Shown here: positions 33,117 to 41,936 of the stretch, in pieces
Layout of the letters: each line of letters starts with the position of its first letter
Position numbering within the stretch: the first letter of the stretch is position 1
Source of the DNA: Caulobacter segnis
Lineage (GTDB): Bacteria; Pseudomonadota; Alphaproteobacteria; Caulobacterales; Caulobacteraceae
Length of the DNA stretch: 63,174 bases
Reading direction: 5' to 3'
Assembly (NCBI RefSeq): GCF_003243465.1
Contig: NZ_QFQZ01000019.1
Location: forward strand, 1-63,174
Translations under genes and position numbers: made by a program
The notes under the pieces: generated by a model
The model's database searches: none
What the model saw: only the letters and a program-made list of their open reading frames with translations
What the model was told of the DNA's origin: nothing

Positions 33117-35495
33117 ATGCGAACCCTGCTGCTGTCCGTAAGCCTGCTGGCCCTGGCCGCCGGAACCGCGCGCGCCGAGACTCAGGTGGCCGACCAGGTC
33201 GATGCGGTGGTGATCGTCGCCCGCGACAAGGCCGGCCTGCTGGAGAAGGCGCCCAGCCACACGGTGTTCGGGATCGACAAGCCGCTGATCGAGACGCCGC
33301 GCTCGGCCAGCCTGGTCAGCGACCTGACGCTGGAGCGCTACGGCGTCGAGACCCTGGACGACGCCACCAAGGTCGCGCCCGGGACCCACACCGCCAGCTT
33401 CTACGGCGTGCCCGGGTCGCTGAACATCCGCGGGGCCCTGGCCGAGAACTATTTCCGCGGCTTCAAGCGCGTCGAGAACCGCGGAACCTATTCGACCCCG
33501 ATCGGCGGCGCGGCGCGTCTGGAGATCCTGCGCGGCCCGCCGACGCCGGTCTATGGCGCGGGCAAGGTCGGGGGTCTCGTCAACTTCATCCCGAAGTCGG
33601 CCCGCGACGAGGGGCGCTTCCTAGCCGAGCCGGAAGGGGAGGTGACCGCCACCTTCGGCAGCTACAACAAGAAGCTGGTCACCGGCCAGTTCGGCGCGCC
33701 CGTCACGCTCGGGCCGGCGGAAGGCGGCGTCTGGGTCTATGGCGAGGCCGAGGACAGCCACAGCTACTATCGCGGGATCTACCCGCGTCACCAGACTCTG
33801 GAGGCGTCGGCCGACTTCGATCTCGGCGATGGATGGAGCACGGCCTTCGGCGGCATGGCCTTCCACAGCGACGGCGACGTGCAGACGCCGGGCTGGAACC
33901 GCCTGACCCAGGACCTGATCGACCACCGGACCTATGTCACCGGCCGCGACACGACGCTGAAGGACGCCAACGGCGACGGGAAGCTGACGCCGAACGAGAT
34001 CGGGGCGTATCCGTACGCCAGCGCGCTCTACCTGCCGTACTACGGATATCCCACGACGGACGCGGTCCACACGCTGGATGTCGGCGTCGGGACGACCAAG
34101 CTCGACCGTCGGACGGTCTATATCAGCCCGGCCGACTTCTCGAAGACCAACACCCAGACGCTGTATTTCGACCTCGCCAAGGACCTGGGCGGCGAGCGGT
34201 CGCTGACCCTGCAGCTGTTCCATGATCGCCAGGACAACAGGCGCTTCGTCAGTTACGGCTATCCCTCGGCGATCGACGCCAAGGTCAGCGAGGTCCGCCT
34301 GACCTACGCCTTCCCGACGGACCTAGGCCCTGTTCGCGCGCGGACCCTGACGGGCGTCTCGCACCGCTGGTTCGAGGGGCGCCGGCGCGAGAGCTACAAC
34401 AGCGGCCTGATCGCGCTCGATCGCCGCGACATCAGCTTCGGCGCCACCGCCACCGACACGATCGACAGCCCCTTCGACGACGAGCCCGGCGGCGTGCGCT
34501 GGGAGAACGACAACCGCTCGAGCTGGAAGGAGACGGGCGCCTTCGTCACCTCGGACATTGTCGCCGGCCGTTGGAACCTCGTCTTGGGCGGCCGCTGGGA
34601 CCACTATTCGGTCGAGAGCCAGGACACCGGCTTCCTCAGCTACACGGTGGCGGGACGCCAGGCGGCGGACCGCGACAAGGCGACCTGGAGCGCCAGCCTG
34701 ACCTACAAGCTGCCGGTCGGCCTGATGCCCTACGCCAGCTACGCCAAGGCCTCGGCGCTGGAGATGAGCCAGGCGGGCGATATCGCGCCGGGCCTGGTGG
34801 CCGACGGCTCCTGGCTGTCGAGCTCGGACCTGTCCGAGGCGGGCGTGAAGTTCCAGCTGCTGCGCGGGACTCTGATCGGCTCGCTGGCCGCCTACCGCCA
34901 GAGCCGCACCCAGATCGCCGGCGCGATCTCGCCACCGACCGTGCAGGGCCTGCGCTCGAAGGGCGTCGAGCTGGAGGTGCGCTGGCTGGCGTCGGAGCAG
35001 CTGTCGTTCACCTTCGCGGGCAACAATCAGCGCACGACGGTCAAGGGGCCGGACACGTCGTTCCAATATATCCCGGCCTATACGGTGGGCGTTTCGGGTG
35101 CCCAGGGCTACGGCGGCTCCTACGTGGTCTGGAGCTTCGCCGGCCTGCCGGGGCGCGGCGGCGACTACGCCTACACCCTGATCCCGAAGTCGGTGCTCAG
35201 CCTCTATGGGACCTACACCGGCAAGGCCCAGGAGTGGGGACAGGCGGGCGCGACCGTGGGCGTCAGCCATGTCGGCCGCACGGCCGGCACGGTGCAGAAC
35301 GCGGTGCGCTATCCAAGCTACGAAGTGTTCAATGCGTCGGCGTTCGTCAGCCGCGGGCCTTACACCTTGTCCGTCAATGTCGATAACCTGTTCGACACGT
35401 TCTATGTAACGCCAGACGCCGACACCTACGCCAATCTCGGCGCCTTGCCGGGCAAGGGGAGGGAGTGGCGGGCCACCCTGAAGCGGACGTTCTGA
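33117..35495 (+). CDS. TonB-dependent siderophore-type receptor with an EF-hand-like loop
   Basis: A 792-residue receptor. The signal peptide ends near TARAET, the plug has ETPRSASLVSDLTLERYG and LEILRGPPTPVYGAGKVGGLVNFIP, and the C-terminus ends VDNLFDTFYV ... LKRTF. Residues 283-294 (DANGDGKLTPNE, bases 33963-33998) match a canonical EF-hand calcium loop in every ligand position, which is unusual in a barrel loop. The start after the signal peptide is well defined. It precedes the MFS carrier by one base and is probably regulated by the upstream GntR protein. Confidence 0.95.
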   Translation: MRTLLLSVSLLALAAGTARAETQVADQVDAVVIVARDKAGLLEKAPSHTVFGIDKPLIETPRSASLVSDLTLERYGVETLDDATKVAPGTHTASFYGVPGSLNIRGALAENYFRGFKRVENRGTYSTPIGGAARLEILRGPPTPVYGAGKVGGLVNFIPKSARDEGRFLAEPEGEVTATFGSYNKKLVTGQFGAPVTLGPAEGGVWVYGEAEDSHSYYRGIYPRHQTLEASADFDLGDGWSTAFGGMAFHSDGDVQTPGWNRLTQDLIDHRTYVTGRDTTLKDANGDGKLTPNEIGAYPYASALYLPYYGYPTTDAVHTLDVGVGTTKLDRRTVYISPADFSKTNTQTLYFDLAKDLGGERSLTLQLFHDRQDNRRFVSYGYPSAIDAKVSEVRLTYAFPTDLGPVRARTLTGVSHRWFEGRRRESYNSGLIALDRRDISFGATATDTIDSPFDDEPGGVRWENDNRSSWKETGAFVTSDIVAGRWNLVLGGRWDHYSVESQDTGFLSYTVAGRQAADRDKATWSASLTYKLPVGLMPYASYAKASALEMSQAGDIAPGLVADGSWLSSSDLSEAGVKFQLLRGTLIGSLAAYRQSRTQIAGAISPPTVQGLRSKGVELEVRWLASEQLSFTFAGNNQRTTVKGPDTSFQYIPAYTVGVSGAQGYGGSYVVWSFAGLPGRGGDYAYTLIPKSVLSLYGTYTGKAQEWGQAGATVGVSHVGRTAGTVQNAVRYPSYEVFNASAFVSRGPYTLSVNVDNLFDTFYVTPDADTYANLGALPGKGREWRATLKRTF

Positions 35496-35496
35496 T

Positions 35497-36774
35497 TTGA
35501 CCCGACCCGACGACCGCTTCCGTCCCTGGCTGCTGCTGGCGGCGTTCAGCCTGCTGCTGTTCCTGATCACCGCCTCGACCTACGGCTCGCTGGGCGTGGT
35601 CTTGCCGGCGATGATCGGCGAGCTGAAATGGAGCTTCGAGAAGGCGTTCCTGGGCTTCTCCGTGCTGGGGGTCTTCACCGGCGCCTCGTCCTGGCTGCCA
35701 GCCATCCTGATCCGCCGGATCGGCGTGCGCGGGACGCTGTTGGCCGGCGCGGCGGTGCTGGCGGCGGGCTTTGTCGGCATCGCCAACGCCGAGAGCCTGA
35801 TCAGTTACTACGTCGGGGCCGCGGCCTGCGGCGTCGGCTTCCAGATGGCGGCGTTGATCCCGGGCACCCACGTGCTGTCGTCGCTGTTTAAGAAGCGCGC
35901 CCTGCCGTTCGGAATCTACTTCACCTTCGGCTCGCTGGGCGGGGCGGCGGGGCCGTGGATGGCCTTGACGCTGATGGGCGCCAGCGGCGGCGACTGGCGT
36001 GAATACTGGCTGGTCCAGGCCGTCCTCTCGGCGGTGGTCGGCCTTGTCTGCGCCCTGATGGTCGGCGGCTCGAAGTGGCTCGCGGCGGCGGCGCACGAGG
36101 TCGATCTCGAGGTCGAGCAGGAGGCCCGCGAGGCGCCCGCCACCGCGCGCGTCTACCGCACGCCCTACGAATGGACCGTGCCCCAGGCGCTGCGCACCCC
36201 GCAGTTCTACGTGCTGGTCGCGGCCTATTTCAGCCACCTCTTGGTGGGGGTCACGGTGGCCAGCGTCTCGGTCACCCACCTGACGGAGCTTGGCGTCGCC
36301 GCGGGCGTCGGGGCGGTCGCCGCCGGCGCGCTGGCGGCCAAGATGCTGAGCCTGGAGTCGCTGATGCAGACCCTGGCCCGGCTGGGCGGCGGCGCGCTGG
36401 GCGACCGCGTCGATCCGCGCTGGCTGCTGGTCTTCGCCCAAGGGATGCTGGTCGCCGGCCTGCTGGCCCTGGCCCAGGCGGCGACGCCGGTCCTGATGCT
36501 GGTCTATGCGATCGGGACAGGCGTCGGCTTTGGCCTGACGGTGTTGGCGGTCACCGTGCTGCTGCTGAACTACTACGGCCGTCAGAGCAATCTGGAGCTC
36601 TTCTCGCTGACCTGCCTGGTCGGCGCGGTCTCGGCGGCGGGGCCGTTCGTGGCCGGCGCCATGCGCGACAGGCTGGGTGGCTTTTCGCCGACCTTCCAGC
36701 TGTTCGCGGCGGTGACGGCGGTGGTGTTCGTGGCGGTGCTGCTGATGCGGCCGCCCAAGTCGCCGGGCGCCTGA
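35497..36774 (+). CDS. MFS transporter (425 aa)
   Basis: A 12-helix MFS carrier of the OFA/monocarboxylate-like type: LLFLITASTYGSLGVVLPAMI in helix 1, IGVRGTLLAGAAVLAAGF, LGGGALGDRVDPRWL after the middle loop, and GFGLTVLAVTVLLLNYYGRQSNLELF late. It starts at TTG one base after the receptor stop, so translation is coupled. With the receptor it forms a two-membrane uptake pair. The substrate is unknown. Confidence 0.88.
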   Translation: MTRPDDRFRPWLLLAAFSLLLFLITASTYGSLGVVLPAMIGELKWSFEKAFLGFSVLGVFTGASSWLPAILIRRIGVRGTLLAGAAVLAAGFVGIANAESLISYYVGAAACGVGFQMAALIPGTHVLSSLFKKRALPFGIYFTFGSLGGAAGPWMALTLMGASGGDWREYWLVQAVLSAVVGLVCALMVGGSKWLAAAAHEVDLEVEQEAREAPATARVYRTPYEWTVPQALRTPQFYVLVAAYFSHLLVGVTVASVSVTHLTELGVAAGVGAVAAGALAAKMLSLESLMQTLARLGGGALGDRVDPRWLLVFAQGMLVAGLLALAQAATPVLMLVYAIGTGVGFGLTVLAVTVLLLNYYGRQSNLELFSLTCLVGAVSAAGPFVAGAMRDRLGGFSPTFQLFAAVTAVVFVAVLLMRPPKSPGA

Positions 36775-36778
36775 TCTC

Positions 36779-36815
36779 GCAAAAGAAAAGCCGCCCCGGC
36801 GAACCGAGGCGGCTT
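36779..36815 (-). terminator. Intrinsic terminator of the TorF-like porin gene
   Basis: Stem AAGCCGCC / GGCGGCTT (36788-36795 with 36808-36815) is followed on the minus strand by TTTTCTTTT. It lies 28 bases after the porin stop. On the plus strand the same hairpin also follows the MFS stop but lacks a U-tract there. Confidence 0.85.
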
Positions 36816-36842
36816 CCTGTATCTACCCTGGGAAGACCCGGT

Positions 36843-37547
36843 TTAGAACGCGGCCTTCAGGCTGACAGCGACGCGGCTGTCATAGATGTTGCCCAGGCTG
36901 TGCTCGTCGGTGTCGAAGTAGCGCAGATCCGCCGACAGGTGGTCGGTCAGGGCGTAGCTGACGCCGAGGTTCCAGGTGGTGTAGTCCTTGTAGTTCTTGA
37001 TCGCCTGACGGCCGAGCGCGCCGCTCAGGGTGATCTTCTTGGCGATCGGCACGGCGGCGTTGCCTTCGACGTAGGTCGCGCTACCGCCCTTGGCCGGGAA
37101 TTCCGGCGAATAGTAGACGGCGGCGCCCAGGGTGGCCGGGCCGAAGGTGCGCGAGGCCGCGGCCTTCACTTCGACATAGCTGAACGAACCGAGGCCCGTG
37201 TCGCTGGCGCCGCCCTTGTCCTTCGAGTAACCGTAATACAGGACGCCGAAGTCCAGCGAGGTGTCGCCGACGGTCGGGCGCACGCCCGCATAGAGGTCGA
37301 TCTCGGCCGACGGATCCTTGGTGCCGAAGTCGACGTTCGAGGCCCAAACGCCCGCGTAGCCGACGCCGTAGGTCAGGTCGACGCCGCCTTGGACCGCGGG
37401 ATCTTCCTGGGTCTGGCTGACGCCGCGGAAGACATAGTCGCTGGTCACGCCGACGTTGTAGGAGAGCTTCAGCTCCTGCGCCATCGCGGCGCCGCTGAGG
37501 GCGACGGTGGCCGCAGCGGCGGCGAGCGCAATCTTCATGGCTTTCAT
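36843..37547 (-). CDS. TorF-family putative porin
   Basis: A 234-residue outer-membrane beta-barrel. The signal peptide MKAMKIALAAAAATVALSGAAMA is followed by ELKLSYNVGVTSDYVFRGVSQT, typical of the TIGR02001/TorF group. Amphipathic strands alternate along the sequence and the last residue is Phe. AAGGGG precedes ATG 37547. It likely forms a small pore or receptor accessory. It converges with the MFS gene and shares its terminator region. Confidence 0.92.
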   Translation of the reverse strand: MKAMKIALAAAAATVALSGAAMAQELKLSYNVGVTSDYVFRGVSQTQEDPAVQGGVDLTYGVGYAGVWASNVDFGTKDPSAEIDLYAGVRPTVGDTSLDFGVLYYGYSKDKGGASDTGLGSFSYVEVKAAASRTFGPATLGAAVYYSPEFPAKGGSATYVEGNAAVPIAKKITLSGALGRQAIKNYKDYTTWNLGVSYALTDHLSADLRYFDTDEHSLGNIYDSRVAVSLKAAF

Positions 37548-37909
37548 TAACTTATCCCCTTCTGTGTGTCGTCCCGGGTTGGCTCCCGAGCCCCGACGCG
37601 CCTGCAAGCGCAATTGCGTCCCCAGCCGATTAGCCAAGGCCGCGCGCTTTGATGCAATTGGGGCGTGCGAAGCGCCAGCGAGAAGGGCGCCTCGCGGCTA
37701 AAGTTTAGGCATAGTGTGACGATTTTGCTTCAGAACGGACGTGAATACGCAACAGGCGACACAAAGTGAAAACCGGCTTGGACCGTGGCGTCTTGTTCAC
37801 AGCCGCGGCGCGAGTCTCCGCCGCGCGCGGCCATGCCTTGGCCCGGCCCGATCTGCTTCGTCAGAGCGGTTCGTGTCGCCTTGGCGTCTCGCGCTTGACC
37901 TGGAGCCGC
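37548..37909. other. Intergenic region, no gene seen
   Basis: These 362 bases hold no frame with a convincing start and domain. The porin promoter is expected near its left end. Short G+C-rich palindromes occur (such as CCGCGGC), but nothing assignable. Confidence 0.4.
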
Positions 37910-38713
37910 CTACCGCATCCCCAGGCTGGCGCCGCCCAGGTGCAGGCCGGCGTCGACCAGCAGGGTCTCGCCGGTGACATGCCGCGCGGCGGGTGAGGCC
38001 AGGAACACGGCGGCGCCGGCGACGTCCTCGGCGGTCGAGGCGACCTTCAGCGGCGTAGCGGCCGCCGCGCCGGTCCGCAGGCGATCGACCCGCTCGGCGT
38101 CCATCGCCTTGCCGAACCAGGGCGTGTCGATGAAGCCGGGGCAGATCGCATTGACGCGGATGCGGGGCGCCAGGGCGCGGGCCAGCGACAGGGTCATGGT
38201 CGTCATGGCGCCCTTGGAGGCCGCGTAGGGCACCGACGAGCCGTTGCCGACGACGCCCGCGATCGAGGCGGTGTTGACCACCGCGCCGGGCGCCGGCGCC
38301 GCCTCCAGCAGCGACCGGGCCGCGCGCACCATCTGGAAGGCGCCGACGACGTTGACCGAATAGAGGCGCAGGAAGTCCTCGGCGTTGACGGCGTCGAGAT
38401 CGGCGTGGTTCGGCGCGAACTTGGTGACGCCGGCGTTGTTGAACAGGGCGTCGATGCGGCCGGTGGCGGCGGCGGCCTCGGCGATCTTGCGGCAGTCTTC
38501 GTCCTGGGCGACATCGCCCTGGACCAGCGCGGCCTTGGCGCCCTCCGCTTCGACGAGCCGGGCGGTCTCCTCGGCCTCTTCGGCGCTGCGCGCGTAGTTG
38601 ACGACGACAAGTCCGGCGCCTCGGCGGGCGGTCTCGACCGCCATAGCCCGGCCAAGACCCGTGGAGGCTCCGGTGATCACCACGGTGAAGCCGTCGAAGT
38701 CGCGTCCCAGCAT
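37910..38713 (-). CDS. Short-chain dehydrogenase/reductase
   Basis: A 267-residue classical SDR with TGASTGLG (about 14-21), NNAG, and the SIAGVVGNGSSVPYAASK segment containing the Ser-Tyr-Lys catalytic residues. The C-terminal VTGETLLVDAGLHL is typical. ATG 38713 was chosen, since the frame opens earlier through queF. It is divergent from queF over about 110 bases. The substrate is unknown. Confidence 0.9.
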   Translation of the reverse strand: MLGRDFDGFTVVITGASTGLGRAMAVETARRGAGLVVVNYARSAEEAEETARLVEAEGAKAALVQGDVAQDEDCRKIAEAAAATGRIDALFNNAGVTKFAPNHADLDAVNAEDFLRLYSVNVVGAFQMVRAARSLLEAAPAPGAVVNTASIAGVVGNGSSVPYAASKGAMTTMTLSLARALAPRIRVNAICPGFIDTPWFGKAMDAERVDRLRTGAAAATPLKVASTAEDVAGAAVFLASPAARHVTGETLLVDAGLHLGGASLGMR

Positions 38714-38821
38714 GGCCTTCTCTCCCCAAACGTCTGTTTGACCTTGTTGTAGCGAGGGGCGCGCGGCTTGTCTCGCGGCCGCAGGCTTGTCTTGCGGAGG
38801 GGGCGGGCCTAAATCGCGCCG

Positions 38822-39277
38822 ATGACCGATCTCAACGTCACCCAGCTGGGGCGCGTCGTCGATGCGCCCGACAGCCCCGAAGCCGCCGTCCTCGAGCGCG
38901 TGCCCAATCCGCAGAGCGACGTGCTGTACCTGGCCCGCTTCGTCGCGCCGGAATTCACCTCGCTGTGCCCGGTTACGGGGCAGCCCGACTTCGCGCACCT
39001 CGTGATCGACTACGCGCCCGGCGACTGGCTGATCGAGAGCAAGTCGCTGAAGCTCTATCTGACCAGCTTCCGCAACCATGGCTCGTTCCACGAGGACTGC
39101 ACGGTCAAGGTGGCGCGCAAGATCGTCGAGATCGCCGAGCCGCGCTGGCTGCGCATCGGCGGCTACTGGTATCCGCGCGGCGGCATCCCGATCGACGTGT
39201 TCTGGCAGACCGGCCCGGCGCCGGAAGGCCTCTGGGTTCCGGACCAGGGCGTCGCGCCCTATCGCGGGCGCGGCTGA
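38822..39277 (+). CDS. queF: NADPH-dependent 7-cyano-7-deazaguanine reductase
   Basis: A 151-residue unimodular QueF that reduces preQ0 to preQ1 in queuosine biosynthesis. The catalytic Cys49 (TSLCPVTGQPDF) and Asp56 are present, as are the NADPH-binding ESKSLK and the NHGSFHED segment. Length matches the short bacterial type. The ATG at 38822 has no strong upstream site but matches the family start. No preQ1 riboswitch is visible in the short gap. Confidence 0.97.
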   Translation: MTDLNVTQLGRVVDAPDSPEAAVLERVPNPQSDVLYLARFVAPEFTSLCPVTGQPDFAHLVIDYAPGDWLIESKSLKLYLTSFRNHGSFHEDCTVKVARKIVEIAEPRWLRIGGYWYPRGGIPIDVFWQTGPAPEGLWVPDQGVAPYRGRG

Positions 39278-39278
39278 T

Positions 39279-39569
39279 CTAGAGCTTCGAGAGCCTGCGC
39301 CGGTTCGCTCGGACCTTGCGGCGCAGGTGGGCGAGGGAGCCGGACGCCATGGCCGGTCCGTTCGCGCCCAGCTTGCCGGTCACGGCCATGGTCTGGAGCG
39401 CCAGGCCCGCCGCCACCTTCTCGCTGACCATCAGCTGGGCTTCGGCCTGGGCCGCCGCGCCGCCGGCGGCCAGCTTCATCATGCGCAGGCCGATCACGGC
39501 GGACGCCTCCATGCCCAGAGCCCAGCTGTCGAAGGCCAGGCTGGTCCAGGGATCCTTGCGTCGGGCCAT
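39279..39569 (-). CDS. Small hypothetical protein, phasin-like
   Basis: A 96-residue Ala- and Met-rich helical protein (SWALGMEASAVIGLRMMKLAAGG, MVSEKVAAGLALQTMAVTG) with a very basic C-terminus (RRKVRANRRRLSKL). The layout recalls small phasin-like or granule-associated proteins in alphaproteobacteria, but no motif is decisive. It lies between queF and the nitroreductase gene. Confidence 0.55.
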   Translation of the reverse strand: MARRKDPWTSLAFDSWALGMEASAVIGLRMMKLAAGGAAAQAEAQLMVSEKVAAGLALQTMAVTGKLGANGPAMASGSLAHLRRKVRANRRRLSKL

Positions 39570-39608
39570 CTCGGCTTCCTTCCGTGCTGGCCCATCAACG
39601 CCTGAAGC

Positions 39609-40226
39609 CTAGTTCGGGCTCCAGAAACTGGTCAGCGCCGTCGCGTCCGGACGCTGGCGCTCCTGCGGCTGCTCGGTGACCGTGCCGAGGTAGAGATAGC
39701 CCGCCACCTTCTCGTCGGGGCCGACGCCGAGGATTTCCAGCGCGCGCGGGTCATAGCTGTACCAATCGGTGATCCAGTTGGCGCCCCACCCCAGGGCCGA
39801 GGCGGCCAGCAGCAGCTGGTGGCAGACCGCAGCGGCGCTTTGGCGCTGCTCCCATTCGGGGATTTCGCCCGGCAGGTGGCGGGAGATCACGGCGACGCAC
39901 ACCGGCGGACGGGTCAGCTTGCGAAGGGCGGCCGTGGCCTTGGCCGGATTGGCCTGGCTGGGGGCGAGGGCGGTTATCCGCTCCGCGAAGACGGCCTTGG
40001 CTTCGCCTTCCAACACGATGAACCGCCAGGGCGCGAGCTTGCCATGGTCGGGAACGCGGACCGCCAGGCGCAGCAGATCGGCCAGCTGAGCCCTGTCCGG
40101 TCCCGGCGCGGTCAGGGTCATGGCGCTGGCCGAGCGGCGGCGCGCCAGGAACGCCACCGTCTCGGGCGAGGCCTCGACCGGCAGGGTTTCGCCGAATTCG
40201 GGAGCAGGGGGGACGGAACCGGCCAA
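39609..40226 (-). CDS. Nitroreductase-family (YdjA-like) FMN protein
   Basis: A 205-residue nitroreductase fold protein. RRRSASAMTLTAPG and VPDHGKLAPWRFIVLEG match the FMN-binding N-terminus of the YdjA subgroup, and LLLAASALGWGANWITDW its middle. The family reduces nitro or quinone compounds with NAD(P)H. It converges on no partner gene, and the Nudix gene is divergent. Confidence 0.9.
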   Translation of the reverse strand: MAGSVPPAPEFGETLPVEASPETVAFLARRRSASAMTLTAPGPDRAQLADLLRLAVRVPDHGKLAPWRFIVLEGEAKAVFAERITALAPSQANPAKATAALRKLTRPPVCVAVISRHLPGEIPEWEQRQSAAAVCHQLLLAASALGWGANWITDWYSYDPRALEILGVGPDEKVAGYLYLGTVTEQPQERQRPDATALTSFWSPN

Positions 40227-40324
40227 GACGGCCTCCTCATGGGCGTTGCGGCGTTGTAAGGCCGTTCAGTTAGGCTTCGCGCGGCCCCGATGGAACCGCC
40301 GAGCCGGAAAAATCTGGAGCGTCC

Positions 40325-40930
40325 ATGTCCGACAAGCCCGCCTGGCTGAAGCCGCACGGAAAGCCGTGGAGCGTGGCCTCCAGCAAGATCGTCTACGACA
40401 ACCCCTGGATCAGGGTCACCGAATACCAGGCGATCGCGCCGACGGGGCGGCCGGCGCTGTACGGCAAGATCGGGTTCAAGAGCCAGGCCACGGGCGTGGT
40501 GCCGCTGCACGACGACGGCACGGTGACGCTGGTCGGCCAAAACCGCTTCTCGCTGGCCAACTACAGCTGGGAGCTGCCCGAGGGCGGCGCGCCGCACGGC
40601 GAGGACCCGCTGGACGGCGCCAAGCGCGAGCTGGCCGAGGAGGTGGGGCTGCAGGCCGCCGACTGGCGTCCGATCCTGCGGATGGAGCTCTCCAACTCGG
40701 TGACCGACGAAATCGCCTACGGCTTTCTGGCGATGGACCTGTCGCCGACCGAGACGGCGCCGGACGAGACCGAGGACCTCGCGGTGGTCCGCGTGCCGTT
40801 CCGCGAGGCGCTGGACGCGGCGATCGCCGGCCACATGCCCGACGCCATCACCGTGGCGCTGCTGTTGCGGACGCATCTGATGGCGGTGCGGGGGGAGTTG
40901 CCCGCCGAACTGGCGGCGCTGATCCTGTAG
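40325..40930 (+). CDS. Nudix hydrolase
   Basis: A 201-residue protein with a full Nudix box, GGAPHGEDPLDGAKRELAEE plus VGL, at about residues 87-109. It should hydrolyse a nucleoside diphosphate linked to another moiety, for example ADP-ribose; the C-terminal region is consistent with the ADP-ribose pyrophosphatase group. No membrane segment. It is divergent from the nitroreductase gene. Confidence 0.93.
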   Translation: MSDKPAWLKPHGKPWSVASSKIVYDNPWIRVTEYQAIAPTGRPALYGKIGFKSQATGVVPLHDDGTVTLVGQNRFSLANYSWELPEGGAPHGEDPLDGAKRELAEEVGLQAADWRPILRMELSNSVTDEIAYGFLAMDLSPTETAPDETEDLAVVRVPFREALDAAIAGHMPDAITVALLLRTHLMAVRGELPAELAALIL

Positions 40931-41025
40931 CGAGGGTGCGGTCCCCGAATTGATCCTGATCGTGTCGCACCGCGGCGTTCCGGTCCAGAACCGGTCCCGC
41001 CCCACGCGCGGAGTCGAGCACAGTC

Positions 41026-41826
41026 ATGACGCAATCGCCCCACCTCACGCCCCAGAGCCTGGTCGGCCGCCGGTTTCCGCCCCACATCTTCGGCGACGTG
41101 AAGGTCGCCCTGGTCGGCTACTGCCCGCCGCCCTCGGCCCTGGACCGCTACGACCCCCAGCGCGTCGAGGGCCAGCATTTCATCCACGTCTCGCCCGACA
41201 GCGTCCGACTGCTCCGCCACGGCGGGCGACAGTTCCTGTCGCTGGCCCACGTCTATGGCGGACCGGTGTCCAGCTCGACGGCCGAGGAGCTCGCCTATTA
41301 CGGGTTCGAGCTCGTTTTGGCCTACGGCCTGGCCGGGGGACTGGGGACCGGCGACCTCGGCATGGGGGACTTCTACCTGGCGGAGGACACCCTGGCGGCC
41401 GACGGCACGACCCCGCACTACACGGGCGCCCGCATCCTGCGCGCCGACCAGGCCCTGATCGACGCCGCGCTTGAGCTGTGGCCGGGTCAGGCCCCGTTGC
41501 ATCCGGTCCGCGTCGCCACCGGCGATGCGATCTATCGCGAGTACGCCCCGACCCTGGACTATTACCGGCTGGAGGGCTGCGAGGTCGTCAACCTGGACTG
41601 CGCCCACCTGTACGCGGCCGCCCAGATCAATTCCTCGGCGCGCCGGATGCGGGCGATCCAGTGCGGCGTGATCTCCGACGTGGTGCCGGCGGGGCCGGAC
41701 GCGGAGGCCAGCAGCACGCTTTCGGCCATGCTGGCGGGCGGAAACGAAGGGCTGAACCCGTTGGAACGGACGGGCGATCTCGTGTCTTTCTTCATCGAGA
41801 CCTTGACGCCAGCGCTTTTGCCCTGA
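41026..41826 (+). CDS. Purine/uridine phosphorylase-superfamily protein
   Basis: A 266-residue protein that looks like the nucleoside phosphorylase fold: SVRLLRHGGRQFLSLAHVYGGPVSSSTAEELAY, VLAYGLAGGLGTGDLGMGDFYLAEDTL (phosphate and base-binding region), and VVNLDCAHLYAAAQ. The DNLD-like acid near the end of the fold is present. Whether it acts on nucleosides, AMP or another nucleotide cannot be told. Confidence 0.8.
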   Translation: MTQSPHLTPQSLVGRRFPPHIFGDVKVALVGYCPPPSALDRYDPQRVEGQHFIHVSPDSVRLLRHGGRQFLSLAHVYGGPVSSSTAEELAYYGFELVLAYGLAGGLGTGDLGMGDFYLAEDTLAADGTTPHYTGARILRADQALIDAALELWPGQAPLHPVRVATGDAIYREYAPTLDYYRLEGCEVVNLDCAHLYAAAQINSSARRMRAIQCGVISDVVPAGPDAEASSTLSAMLAGGNEGLNPLERTGDLVSFFIETLTPALLP

Positions 41827-41936
41827 TCTGAGCGGGGCGCGTCCGATCGGATAAACTTGAACATCCGTTCGGTGTTTGTGACGCATCTGGTCTATAGATG
41901 CGCCACGCGCCCAGCCTGCTGGGGAGGGAGAGCCCG

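Noticed and set aside
37766..37996. A 76-codon frame in the gap between the porin and the SDR gene
   Set aside because: GTG start without ribosome-binding site, no domain, and overlaps the SDR C-terminus in another frame.
38714..38821. Possible preQ1 riboswitch upstream of queF
   Set aside because: No recognisable aptamer hairpin or A-rich tail in the gap.
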